64,000 nt of DNA, taken from NCBI RefSeq assembly GCF_028583425.1, contig NC_072791.1:44771368-44835367 (forward strand). Direction: 5' to 3'. The notes under the pieces were generated by a model. It did no database searches. It saw only the letters and a list, made by a program, of their open reading frames with translations, and was not told the DNA's origin. Positions 11,640 to 20,938 of this stretch are shown here, piece after piece; position 1 is the first letter of the stretch; each line of letters starts with the position of its first letter. The position numbers were made by a program, and so were the translations under genes. The DNA is from Eublepharis macularius. Its lineage: Eukaryota > Chordata > Lepidosauria > Squamata > Eublepharidae.

Positions 11640-12125
11640 ATTTTTTTTAAAAAAAATGTTGAATAGAGTGCCAGTGTAACCCCCGTGAGGTTAATTGGTT
11701 TAGCCCAATAGGGTAGAGTCAGAAGCTAGAGGTGGGGTGGAGTCAGAAGCTAGAGGCAGGCTGCTGAGGAGGAGGCTGTTTGCTGGGGAGCTTAATAAGT
11801 TATAAGCTCTTATCACCTTGAATAAGGTAACCAAATGTTTTATTTAAAATATGATTTGAAGTGGTGTTTGTGTGTTGTGTTTGGTTGGTGTTACTGGGAT
11901 TGTGTTGTTTTTGCAGGACTATAATTCCCAACAAGAAGATGGAAGCCTGGGGTACAGCTGCTTCAAATGGATGAGAGAGGACTCATCACTTCTTGGATGT
12001 TGAACTGTTTGCCTTTTCAAGAACATTGTTGATTTGGAGTTTTTTTTATGGTTGCACTTAAGAGTTGATTTTTTTTTAAAGTTGTATTTTATTAATTGTT
12101 AAAAAGTTTAAAAGGAAAAAAAAGT
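11640..12125. repeat. Unidentified repeat-like block with internal duplication
   Basis: Contains the near-tandem pair AGTCAGAAGCTAGAGG at about 11719 and 11742. A G-rich then TG-rich stretch follows, with T/A homopolymers at both ends (11641-11657 and 12040-12122). The A-rich end would suit a retroposed sequence. No family is recognised. Confidence 0.3.
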
Positions 12126-12157
12126 TGTATTGTCGAAGGCTTTCACGGCCGGAGAAC
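12126..12157 (+). mobile_element. Penelope-like repeat fragment
   Basis: GTATTGTCGAAGGCTTTCAC followed by GGCCGGAGAACC matches a sequence commonly seen at the edge of a reptile repeat family, from memory. The rest of that family is absent here. Class assignment is tentative. Confidence 0.4.
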
Positions 12158-14336
12158 CAAAAAAAAAGTTATTTCTTAAAATTTTGTGTAAGTTGCTTCC
12201 TAAGCCCTATAGAACCCATGAAAAGAGAAGTTACACCAGCACTGCTCAAACTATCTGAGGTGGCAGAACAGCATTTTTTCCCCGTGTGCAAGGGATTGGT
12301 AACATATTTGTGCCATATTATCATCATATTTGCATAGGCACATAGCACATCAGATCAGAAAAACTAACATTCATCAATGTCCTAACAAGGAGGATGCTCA
12401 ATTAAGCCATTTATGCAATTGAGATGAAGAAGAAAGAAGAGAGAGGACAACTCTCAGATGGAATCAAACCTGAATGCAGTATTACTACATGTTTGTTTTT
12501 ATTCCCCCAAAACTCAGTCTGAACTGGATGCCATCAGGTAACAGTGAAGTCAACCCAGTATTGCAGCTCAGCTAATGCGGGAAAGCTCCAGGCTTTCATA
12601 TTAGCTTGCAAACTGATTGTTTTTATCAGCAAGTTAAGTATAGCTGCACAAAGATACTTAATTTGTATGGTTTATGCAAGCTTCAGGATTCAAGTTTTCT
12701 TGGTGCCTTGCTACAGACTAGACACATAGAAAAAAATTGCTTGTACAATGTTTGCAATGCAGAAAGCCAGAGCTTAGTCAGATGTGTGTTATGAAAAAAA
12801 GCATTTGACACTAACTCAGGAGCTGCTGAAGGCTTTGTACCTCTTCCATGTCTTTACAGCTTAGTCCCTGATCCTTTTCCTGCAGTACCACCTGCAGGGA
12901 AGGGCTGCAAATGGACAAGAATTCCCCCTTTTTCTACAAGCGTCAGTCTTCATACAGGCAGCAGCTTGCTTTGTGCAACAACAGCCAGCACTGAAATGGT
13001 ACCCCAAACTGTCTGCTTCTACTTTCTGATTGCAATTTCATCTCCCTAGGTCTTTTCACAGCGCCATGACCCAGGAATCAAAAGGCTCTCCCTGATCCAG
13101 AGCCACCCAGTCTCCCGACTGTGATGTTAACAAATCACCATTTATCTTTGTTACTGTAGCAAGTGTTGAAGGGAAAGCAGGCCCCAAAGATCACTTCTGT
13201 TGGGATAACCTATTGATTTGTGTCACATTCCAACCAATCCCTATTTTATTCCTCTTCAAGCAGGGGTCAAGATGGGTTAAAAATAACTCTCTCAGTCTGA
13301 GGTGTGGTGAGGGTGTAGAAATTTTAAAATCAGCCTCTTCTCTAGCATGGAGGAGGCAGAATGTTGCCAAGGTGGCTTATATAAGTTAACCATATGCACA
13401 AGTCACCTGTTATGAAGTACGACAATAAAAATGATATGCATCTAGGGTACCTACTGTAATTTTCTTCCTGTCTGTTTCATAATGTTTTGTGATTCCAGCA
13501 CAATGACTTCAGTGTCCATTTAACCCTATCTAAAAGAACATTCTTGGATTTCTGAACTTTGCATACATTTCAAATTTCTTCAGTTAAAGAAGTTGGCACA
13601 TCTTCCTTCATAATCAGATATTAGCTGTTTCTTCCCAAAAGGAAGTCTGAACAAATATTCTGACACAAAGTATGTCAAGAAAATATCCACAAAGTCCTCC
13701 TGCTTGTGGGTCTGTGTGCTTGAGCTGTTATTCATTTCAGTGGGGGTTGTGAATTATGCCCAGGATATTTATAGCTGAGAAATATTTATATTAACAACTA
13801 TATTATTAAGAACAGGTTTGGATTTTTCCCAAATAGAAAAGGAGGCACATGAATACTAAATACTGCTTTCCCAAACTGTATTGGAGGAACAATTAAAAAG
13901 AAAGGGACAAGAGAGGGGATATTAACATTCAAATGTTCATGTACTTTGTTTTATAGAACACATCAGCTCGGAAAATATTTCAATGTTTGTAACTTTTATT
14001 GTACTTGATGAAATACTACAATTCCCTTATGTTATTAATATTATCACAATAAATGTAACAACAAAATAGAATAGTAAAACAACATTCTTAAAGCACAGTA
14101 AATAAAACCATCATGTTGCTGAAGATAAAGTTTACTGGACATGGTCTGAAGATTTTCAACAGCAAAGTGGAATTTTCCTTCTCAAAGGGGCAAAGAAAAA
14201 GATGATAGAGCCCAAGGGTAAGCACATTTGTCCCAATCCACTAGAGGCATATTTGAGCAGAAAGTCTGCACATATGCTATAAGGTCATCATATGCAGAAA
14301 GTATATGAATGCACACAGAATTCTCACACAGGTAAC
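12158..14336. other. Unassigned sequence
   Basis: About 2.2 kb with no recognised repeat and no domain-bearing frame. It reads as single-copy intronic or intergenic DNA. Confidence 0.4.
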
Positions 14337-14350
14337 CATTCTACTCATAG

Positions 14351-14456
14351 ATCCAGAGGAGTTACCCACGCATCTGACGAAGAGAGCTGTGGATCTCGAA
14401 AGCTTATGCTACAATAAAAGTTGGTTAGTCTTAAAGGCACTGCTGGACTCTACTAT
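14351..14456 (+). mobile_element. Short Penelope-like insertion with exact 14-bp TSD
   Basis: An exact duplication CATTCTACTCATAG stands at 14337-14350 and 14457-14470. The 106-bp insert starts ATCCAGAGGAGTTAC, which is the outer edge of the family's left arm (compare GATGCAGAGGAGTTAGCC at 63869). It then jumps to the right arm with CTGACGA (14374-14380), a GAGA/TCTC stem (14382-14385 with 14394-14397), GAAA (14398-14401), GCTTATGCTA, and ends CTGCTGGACTCTACTAT. The core resembles a hammerhead ribozyme. The element was mobilised with most of the left arm already missing. Confidence 0.65.
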
Positions 14457-14470
14457 CATTCTACTCATAG

Positions 14471-15076
14471 CTCCCTGTATAATTTGAGTCCATGAGCAGA
14501 GTTAAAGTGGCAGTTTGCATTTAGCAGGTGGCAGGGCATATTTTAGTGATATTTTAATTTACTTTTAAAGTAATTTAAAACACATACACACATGCATACA
14601 TACTATTTTTCCTGAGGGTGATGACTCCTGGTATCTGTCCAGTCTTGTCCTTCTAGTAATTAAGGCAAAACGTAAGGACTATGGACTAGCTGTTGCTTTC
14701 TCTATACAACCATGCTGTCAAGTACATAAAGAAAATGTGATGTGAATTGGCTGCTTTACAGAGGGACAGTAATGGCATTTTTGTGATTGTGGTGGCTTGC
14801 AAAGGGGCTGCCCCAATCAGAGTTGGAAATCGATACAGCAAATTGTGTAAACAGCCAATTCACATTCACATTATTTTATGTAGTTATCTGCCTGAAACAT
14901 GATTGTGTACAGGAAACAAATGCCCAGATGACTGTGTGAACAGGGATGCCCCTCTCTCCTAAGCACAAAATTAGCTAAAAGAAGAAAAATTATATTGATG
15001 AAATTGATTTCACTGTTCATCTCAGAAGGATGACACATTGCATGAAGTTTGAATAATCAGATATTGTTGGTAATAA
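14471..15076. other. Unassigned sequence
   Basis: AT-rich, with a short CA/CATA run near 14582-14606. Nothing else was recognised. Confidence 0.4.
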
Positions 15077-15471
15077 TCCTATTATATAAACGGCAAGCTG
15101 TATTAATGACAACTCACCTCTTATCCTAGTGCCTTCAGAGGGCGTTGCCTCAGCAGGAAGCCCAGGCTGGGAACAGGCATGGAGCAGGTGACAATGCCTG
15201 CCCCCTGCCTTCACCTGGCCAGAATCAGGTGCAGATCAGGTGGCAATGCCCGTCCCCCGCCTTCACCTGGCCACGAGCAGGAGCAGAGCAGGTGATTATG
15301 CCCACCCACCTCTCACCCCACCGAAATCAGGCGTGGAGCAGGCGGCAATGCATGATCCCCCTTCACCAGCCGGGATCAGACGCAGAGGAGGAGGCAGTGC
15401 CCACCTGCCTGTCCTCTCCTTTCTAGAGTCTGTTGTATTTCCCCCACACACACACTGGGCTTTATTGCTAG
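15077..15471 (+). mobile_element. Probable non-autonomous Helitron, 395 bp
   Basis: Starts TCCTATTATATAAACGGC after a host A (15076) and ends GGGCTTTATTGCTAG before a host T (15472). That is the 5'-TC / 3'-CTAG structure with A|T insertion and no target duplication known for Helitrons. Just before the end, a CCCA/TGGG stem with an ACAC loop (about 15442-15459) could be the 3' hairpin. There is no Rep-helicase coding. The middle is filled by a GC-rich tandem repeat. The 5' end resembles vertebrate Helitron starts that I recall (TCCTATATAATAAA). Confidence 0.55.
15178..15410 (+). repeat. GC-rich minisatellite, unit about 50 bp
   Basis: About four and a half imperfect units. Each has a GAGCAGGTGACAATGCC-like start and a CCTTCACCTGGCC-like middle, followed by a CAGGTGCA-like end. 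Variants begin GATCAGGTGGCAATGCCC, GAGCAGGTGATTATGCCC, GAGCAGGCGGCAATGC and GAGGAGGAGGCAGTGCCC. The array lies wholly inside the Helitron-like element. Long frames here (for example plus 15240-15743) owe their openness to its GC content and are not convincing proteins. Confidence 0.8.
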
Positions 15472-16237
15472 TGTATAATAACAACACACTTTTCCAGAGA
15501 GTAGACAAGAGTGGCTTACATATTGTTCCCAATCCAAGCAGTTTACTGGAACAGACTTATTTAGTACTGCAGCACTGCGACCTCACTGCACCTGCCAACA
15601 TCCATTCATTTCTCCCAAAATTAGATGGTATAGGTTTCCCTAGAAGAGCCAGTCAAATGCCCACCAAGGAGCAAGCAAAATATCTGAGTCCTCAGAGAAC
15701 CTCTGGACCTAACTTCAGAGAATTAACTAACAGAACAGCTTAGAAACAAGCTTCTAGCTCCTGGAAATCAGGTGCTACAAGAGTTAACAAGTAACAGCCC
15801 TGGATGCTTATTTACAGGTTAGAGAGAAAACCCAGAGAATAGGAAGGAGGAAGAGCAGGGAGAATGCCGGATGGGAATGAGACCAATCGCAGCACAGCTT
15901 TCCCTCTGCACTCTCTCCCCCCCCCACACACACACACACCTCCCCTCCAGTGGTTCTGCGGGCGATTACTCCGAAGCACCCAGCCATACCAAAATCAATA
16001 AACAATTTCAACGCAGCCCAGGGAACTTTGCCACACTTAATAAAAGTCTCCAGTCACAGTTATGGCTTCATTTCACCTTAACGTCTTCTTTAACTGTCCC
16101 TTCTTTTCAAGATCAATTAGAGACATGTGCAAAGAGAATCAAACAAAAACAAAGCACAAGGTCAAATCAGATGCTGAGATGTTCTGCCTTCAACAGCACT
16201 GCACATTAGAGGGAAATGCTGGAATCCATCATCAATG
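15472..16237. other. Unassigned sequence with CA run
   Basis: A CA run lies at 15925-15939, next to a C run. No gene or transposon was recognised. Confidence 0.4.
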
Positions 16238-16432
16238 TGGGGTTGCCATCTCTGGCTGGGAAATTCCTGGAGATTTGGGAGCAGTGCCTGGGGAGGGCAC
16301 AGTTTGGGGAAGGGGAGTTCAGCAGGGATATGATGCCATAGATTCCCACCTCCAAATCTGCTATTTCCTTCATGGGAAGTCAGTTGTAATTCCTGGAGAA
16401 CTCCAGGCCCCACCTGGAGGTTGGCAACTTTA
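16238..16432 (+). mobile_element. hAT-type MITE, TAGGGTTGCC family
   Basis: Starts TGGGGTTGCCATC and ends GAGGTTGGCAACTTTA. Inside are GGGAAATTCCTGGAG, GATTTGGGAGCAGTGCCTGG, GATGCCATAGA and CTCCAGGCCCCACCTGG, in the order shared by the copies at 3966, 25290, 28290 and 29079. The flanking 8-bp sequences do not match well, so its duplications have decayed. Confidence 0.8.
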
Positions 16433-17574
16433 TGCATCCTAGCTCCTTCTTGGCATTAAATACATTAGAGGCCTATCAAGAGCAGAAATACAGTGGAAAG
16501 AATATCATCTGCAATGGCCAGAAGCAATTAAGGGTGGGCTCCAGTACCTGTAACAGTTGTATAGAAGAGAAAACATAGACAGGTGGAGCTTTTCTCTGCT
16601 CTGTAGCACTTAGGCAGGATAGTTCCTTCAAGCATCACTCAGAAAACTGAAGAAGTGGAGTCCAGACCATGCTAGGCACCATCAGGCATCAAGTTGTTTC
16701 AGAAAACGAGCCTACATGGTAGATTACTGTCCAGGGCCAAATCAAACGTTAGATCCTCTTTTTAAATCCATGACAGTTCTATTGCGTTTGAAAGATTTAT
16801 TTTGAGGTTAGACAAATCCTCCACACCAACCTAGCAAAACACTTTTCTTCTCAACATCCACCCACCATCACTGGGGCTTTTCTTCATGCTTAGAATTGTT
16901 TTACCAACATTCCTTGCCAGTTGAACTTTTTCAGGCATAATGCATACAGAAGTACCTCTACAACTTTTCATTTTAGGACGCTACTAACTGCTGGTTAGCA
17001 AAAAAAAAATCTCCAAAGTATAGGCACTTGTCTCTTACAGGGTTCCCCATCCCTCTCTGTAAACAATGGGAGGGGTACACCTGAGATATAAAACAGCCCA
17101 GGAGGTGTCGAGTAATTTTTGCAGTTGGAGTAATTTTCCCCCCCACCTCAGACCATCCAATTCGGGTGTGGTTGGGAAAGGTTTTACCCCAAATAAATGT
17201 ATTGAAGCTATAGGTGTAAAACAATATCCTGGGGTTTTCTGCATGGGTATTTCTATTGGTTCTGGCCCCGTACTGCTTCAATTTATCCTCCAATTTCCAC
17301 ACACATTTTTTGCCTTCAGTTTTCACTTTCAGTTTTTTGTTTTGCCCCAGTTTTTTCTGGTTCTTTTAAATTTGAATTGATTTTTTTCTCCTCATGAGTA
17401 AGGTTTCTTTTGGCTTTGCTTGTCCCACCCACTCCAACCCATTTCCAACGCACTTTTCAATGATTGGACATTCATCATTAAACCATTCTTCCCCCCGCCC
17501 CAGTTTTGTTTTCTCTCTTTTAAAAATCAACATTTTCATAGCATCATATCAACCTAACATCATACTAATATATG
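16433..17574. other. Unassigned sequence
   Basis: No repeat family or gene was recognised. A frame of 117 codons on the minus strand (16973-17326) has no domain. 17290-17500 is rich in T and C. Confidence 0.4.
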
Positions 17575-17735
17575 CAGCAGATTCTATGAATTTGCAGCTT
17601 TAAAAAAAATTAGTCTCTAGCCCATTCTACTGTGGGGAAAACACTTTTTCCCTTTTCCCTCTGCAAGGGAAGAGGCTAGAGACTGACTTTTTTTTACAAA
17701 ATTAAAGCTGGAAGTTCAGATAATCTGCTTCATCT
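17575..17735. repeat. Inverted-repeat (foldback) element, about 160 bp
   Basis: The left arm has GCAGATTCTATG, GCAGCTTTAA, an A run and AGTCTCTAGCC. The right arm, read in reverse, has GCAGATTATCTG, CCAGCTTTAA, an A run and AGTCTCTAGCC. The arms are about 50 bp and differ by small gaps. The spacer has its own mirrored CCCTTTTCCC. No coding is present. It may be a MITE, though clear target duplications are not visible. Confidence 0.6.
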
Positions 17736-18202
17736 ATGTTACAACAGCAGCTCAATATAACACTATAAAAATGATGATTTAAAAGAATTACAAAAGCCCT
17801 GGTGGCCAAAGGAAGGGAAGTTGGCCGCTTTTGGAGCCAGGAAAAGCAGCGCAGTTTGAAAAGCACATACTGTCCCAACCAAGGTCAGTTTGCCCTGCAG
17901 GTGCCCATCTCCACTTCCTAGCTCTGGGTTGGCCCAGATGCTGCTCTCCATTTTGGACTTTGGGGGAGGGGACTTAAATATAAATGGTGGAGCTGCTCCT
18001 CTTTTAGGCTTTTCCATGCAAAGACTTCCCCATGTGTTAATTTCCATTCTTTTTTTAAAAATCCGCCTGTACGTTGATAAAATGTTATAAGCAGACACAA
18101 AAAATAAAGATGAGGGGTGCTGTCACATCACTGATGATGCCCCCAACGGTGACAACATCTCACTTGAAAATCCTGATTATTTAAGGCATATGTAGAAAAC
18201 CA
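17736..18202. other. Unassigned sequence
   Basis: No repeat or gene was recognised in this stretch. Confidence 0.4.
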
Positions 18203-18527
18203 GGTTGCTCTTCCCTGTAACTGTTGTTCATCGAGTGGTCCTCTGTGCAGGCACACATTGGGACTGTGCACATGCAGGCCAGCTATGGAGAAGATTTCTG
18301 AGCTGTCTAGAAGACTAGAAGAGCCCCTCCTCCCTTTGGTTAATTTCCCGCCAAAATCATCACATGACCAGGAGGAAGGGAGCTATTCCCTCAGTTCTCT
18401 CCATGCTACCACTGGAGACCCCCTTGGAAACTAAGGTTCCAGAGAGTTCACAGTGGGGCAGGAGGGAGGGACATGTGCCTGCACAGAAAATCACTCGATG
18501 AACAACAGTTACAGGTAAGTGCAACTC
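18203..18527. mobile_element. DNA-transposon-like element with about 38-bp TIRs
   Basis: The left end reads CCTGTAACTGTTGTTCATCG then AGTGGTCCTCTGTGCAGGC. The right end mirrors it with CCTGCACAGAAAATCACTCG then ATGAACAACAGTTACAGG. The central part (TCTAGAAGACTAGAAGAGCC, CATCACATGACCAGGAGG) is shared, inverted, with 24210-24745. A further family-like segment (CATCTTCATAGCTTCTGTGC) follows at 18534-18575. No transposase is encoded. I cannot assign the superfamily; Harbinger is one possibility. Confidence 0.65.
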
Positions 18528-18589
18528 TGTTTTCATCTTCATAGCTTCTGTGCAGCCTCACATTGGGAAAGCAGCAAGCTCACTTACTG

Positions 18590-19361
18590 AAGGAGGTAGG
18601 TGTGAAGCTCTCAAAGCAAGAGACTGTGGAAGGCCATCTTTCTGACAAATGCTTAGTGTCTCATTGACATTAACCCAGAAGAGCTTCTAAAGGAGCTGGG
18701 AGCTCTCTAAAAGTGTCCCTGCAAAAGTACAAGCAGCAATGCAGCAAGAAAAAAAACCAGTGCTCTGGTGGGGAGAGCCATGCCAGGCAAAGGGCACTGA
18801 ATAGTCATGCACACAAGGGAGAGTTTGATAGCCTCTATCAACCCACAATGGAAGGGTTGTGTGAGGATATTGCCAGATCTCTCTTGGAGCCTGAATACAA
18901 TCGATAGTGTTGTGAGACAAGAGGATTGAAAACTAATCCCTGGCAGAGAGACCTGGCCGGGGCATTGGACACATTAACATTGTGAAACACTATGAATGGG
19001 GGGACATAGGTTAGAACCCACAATGTCCTCATTCCAAAGGTAGAAGTGCTGCACACTAAAAATGAAGAACTAGGGAGGTACAAAAAGTTAACAAGGGGTT
19101 ACACCCCCTACTTTGAATATCTTTCAAGCACTAATAAGGAAGATGAAAGTTTAGAGTGTTTGAGTCCCAAACATAATATCACAAGTAACAAGGTCCTGCT
19201 ATAGCCTCAGTAGAGACTCTTACCCACAGAAGTGCAAGATATGGCAGTCAAGGATCAGCAATTGCCACTCAGGAAAAAAAAGACTACTGCTATAGTGCAG
19301 GGATAAAAACAGTGAAGCAGGCGTAAGGGAGCCAAAGACAGGACTGACAGTACGCATCATC
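18590..19361. other. Unassigned sequence
   Basis: Nothing was recognised. It ends at the 18-bp target site of the ORF1-only retroelement. Confidence 0.4.
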
Positions 19362-19379
19362 AATGAACTTTGTGCTGCT
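19362..19379 (+). repeat. Upstream target-site duplication of the ORF1-only element
   Basis: AATGAACTTTGTGCTGCT is repeated exactly at 20921-20938, directly after the poly(A) tail. An 18-bp exact duplication with an adjacent A tail is the mark of target-primed reverse transcription by L1-type machinery. No decay between copies means the insertion is young. Confidence 0.9.
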
Positions 19380-19784
19380 GATTTCGGTTTCGTTTTCTCG
19401 GCCATGTCGGACGTTCCTCTCCGCAGGTCCGGGGGGAACTGTCTGAGCAGGCTGACTGGGCAGTTGACTCGCGAGGGTTAACCTCCAGGACTCCCAGGGA
19501 GGGAGCCTGGATCCGGGGCGCCGCGGGAAGAACCCTCTGGAAGTAATGCGGGGGGTAAATTGCCCGCTTGCCCCAACGGAGGCCGGCAGACTTGCGCAGC
19601 ACCGCGTGTGCTGCCGGGCCATGGAGAACGGCAATAAGCAGATTTAAGGTGAAGACCTGTAAGTAAGCGAATCCCTTCTGATTTTTAAGCGTATGCGAAG
19701 GATTGGTGGGAACTGAAGCTAAAAAGGCGCAGACTTCTTCCCCTGCACTGAGTTTCAGAACTTGGTTGACGCCCCCCCCCTAAG
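19380..19784 (+). promoter_or_regulatory. CpG-rich leader of the ORF1-only element, likely internal promoter
   Basis: This 405-bp block is far richer in CpG than its surroundings (for example GGCGCCGCGGGAAG and GCAGCACCGCGTG). L1 leaders usually hold an internal RNA polymerase II promoter, and the CpG richness here suits that role. An upstream ATG occurs in the leader (19404), so translation of ORF1 would need reinitiation or ribosome scanning past it. Promoter activity is inferred, not shown. Confidence 0.5.
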
Positions 19785-20675
19785 ATGGCGACGAGAAAGC
19801 AGAGCCCAGCAATGAGTAAATCGGTTATGGCGACGTTACAGGGGAAGGGGGAAACGCTGGAAGAGCTGGTGAGACGAGCAGTTTTCGATGCTGTGCAGCC
19901 CTTTGTAGCAAAACTGAATGAAATGGGGCAGAAGGTTGATTTAGTGGAGAGCGAGGTGAAAGCCATTAAAGAAACAGCGACCGGAGCAGAGCAGTCTGCG
20001 CACGAAAACATAGTACTCATGAAAGCAACAAGTAAGGAAGTGAAGCTTTTGGAGAATCAAATAATAGGATTACAAGTGGACCGTGCCCAAACGGTACTGC
20101 GTCTTCAAAATGTAAAAGAAGAGCAAAGTGAAAATTTAAAAGATTTGGTGTCTGGACTTTTGGCGCCATTCGCAAAGGCAACTAAAGAAGAGATAAAAAA
20201 TGATATTTTGGAAGTCTGGCGGACATCTTCAAAGTATGCAATGAAGCGGCAGCTGCCTCGCGAGATTGTTATTGACTTTTCATCTAAGAAGACTCGGGAC
20301 ACCATCTTAGACAATTCGTATAATGTGGACTTGGATTATTTGGGCAATAAGGTTAAAATATTGAAGGATGTTCCATTTTTGGCTCGTAAAAGAAGATTCA
20401 AGTATAAGGGACTTGCGGCTTTCTTGAGGAAATGTGATATAAAATATAAGTGGCTGTTTCCAGAAGGCGTCTGGTTCAGATATAAAGATCAAACCTACAA
20501 GATTACATCGGACATGCAGCTGACAGATTTTTTGTTCAATCATCAGGAGTTTCAGCAGGAAGAAAGTTCGAAGTCTGAAGGGGAAAGTGGGGGGGAGGAA
20601 AGAGCGGGCGCAGCTGCTCCAGCTGCGCAGAGAGAATTAAGACCGAGACGCAAGGGCGGGGGGAAGAAGTGCTGA
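19785..20675 (+). CDS. L1-type ORF1 protein, intact, 296 aa
   Basis: ORF1p is a trimeric nucleic-acid-binding chaperone that packages L1 RNA in the cytoplasm. The start is ATGGCGACG at 19785, with A at -3 and G at +4, a good Kozak context. Residues about 25-110 form a heptad-rich coiled coil (VDLVESEVKAIKET, KEVKLLENQIIGL). An RRM-like domain follows from about 107 (VLRLQNVKE) through about 170 (REIVIDFSSKKTRDTIL). The C-terminal domain runs about 190-255 (ILKDVPFLARKRRFKYKG, IKYKWLFPEGVWFRYKD, MQLTDFL), matching the ILxDxP..KR and LLFP..F pattern of L1 ORF1p. A Glu/Ser-rich then Arg/Lys-rich tail (about 260-296) ends the protein. At 296 residues it is near the usual ~300-370. No stop or frameshift is present. 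I am sure of the family; whether it is expressed is unknown. Confidence 0.9.
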   Translation: MATRKQSPAMSKSVMATLQGKGETLEELVRRAVFDAVQPFVAKLNEMGQKVDLVESEVKAIKETATGAEQSAHENIVLMKATSKEVKLLENQIIGLQVDRAQTVLRLQNVKEEQSENLKDLVSGLLAPFAKATKEEIKNDILEVWRTSSKYAMKRQLPREIVIDFSSKKTRDTILDNSYNVDLDYLGNKVKILKDVPFLARKRRFKYKGLAAFLRKCDIKYKWLFPEGVWFRYKDQTYKITSDMQLTDFLFNHQEFQQEESSKSEGESGGEERAGAAAPAAQRELRPRRKGGGKKC

Positions 20676-20920
20676 TCCTGAATATAATCTGTATTGTATA
20701 AGACCTACCAATCTAATAGCATATTAGAAAGTTAACTCTTAAGAAAAATTGCAGTATGAAGGGAATACAAGACATGTAGTGTAGAGTTGTTTGTATGTTG
20801 ATTTTCCCTTTTCCCAGTTTTCCCTTCCCCTTTTTCTCTTTCCCTTCCCTTTTATACTTTTGTAGTCTTCTGTAGTTTTTTATGTTAGATATTGAAAAAT
20901 AAAAAAACTTTACAAAAAAA
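20676..20920 (+). other. 3' region and poly(A) tail of the ORF1-only element
   Basis: It is non-coding, begins at the ORF1 stop and contains a C/T-rich tract at about 20805-20885, the complement of the polypurine tract in L1 3' UTRs. It ends GAAAAATAAAAAAACTTTAC then an A run. No residual endonuclease or reverse-transcriptase motif can be seen between the ORF1 stop and this tract. Confidence 0.75.
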
Positions 20921-20938
20921 AATGAACTTTGTGCTGCT

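Larger units (their letters stand above)
19380..20920 (+). mobile_element. L1-lineage ORF1-only (HAL1-like) retrotransposon, complete
   Basis: The unit is 1,541 bp: a CpG-rich leader (19380-19784), one intact ORF1 (19785-20675), a 3' region (20676-20905) with a long C/T-rich tract (about 20805-20885), an AATAAA at 20898-20903 and an A-rich end. Exact 18-bp duplications flank it. A standard L1 would carry ORF2 (endonuclease and reverse transcriptase) after ORF1; here the 3' region follows ORF1 directly, with no trace of ORF2. Such half-L1 elements, called HAL1, are known in mammals and are thought to use L1 enzymes in trans. Alternatives are an internally deleted L1 or a spliced L1 RNA copy. 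Confidence 0.85.

Noticed and set aside
11640..12125. Solo LTR
   Set aside because: It has no TG...CA ends with a short duplication that I could find, and no primer-binding site; left as an unidentified block.
15178..15410. CRISPR-like or protein repeat array
   Set aside because: Units are adjacent, imperfect and without unique spacers: a minisatellite.
15240..15743. 167-codon frame
   Set aside because: It begins in the GC-rich minisatellite inside the Helitron-like element and runs on into plain flank; openness comes from composition.
19380..20920. Host processed pseudogene
   Set aside because: The protein is clearly L1 ORF1p, and the leader and 3' region fit a retrotransposon rather than a host mRNA.
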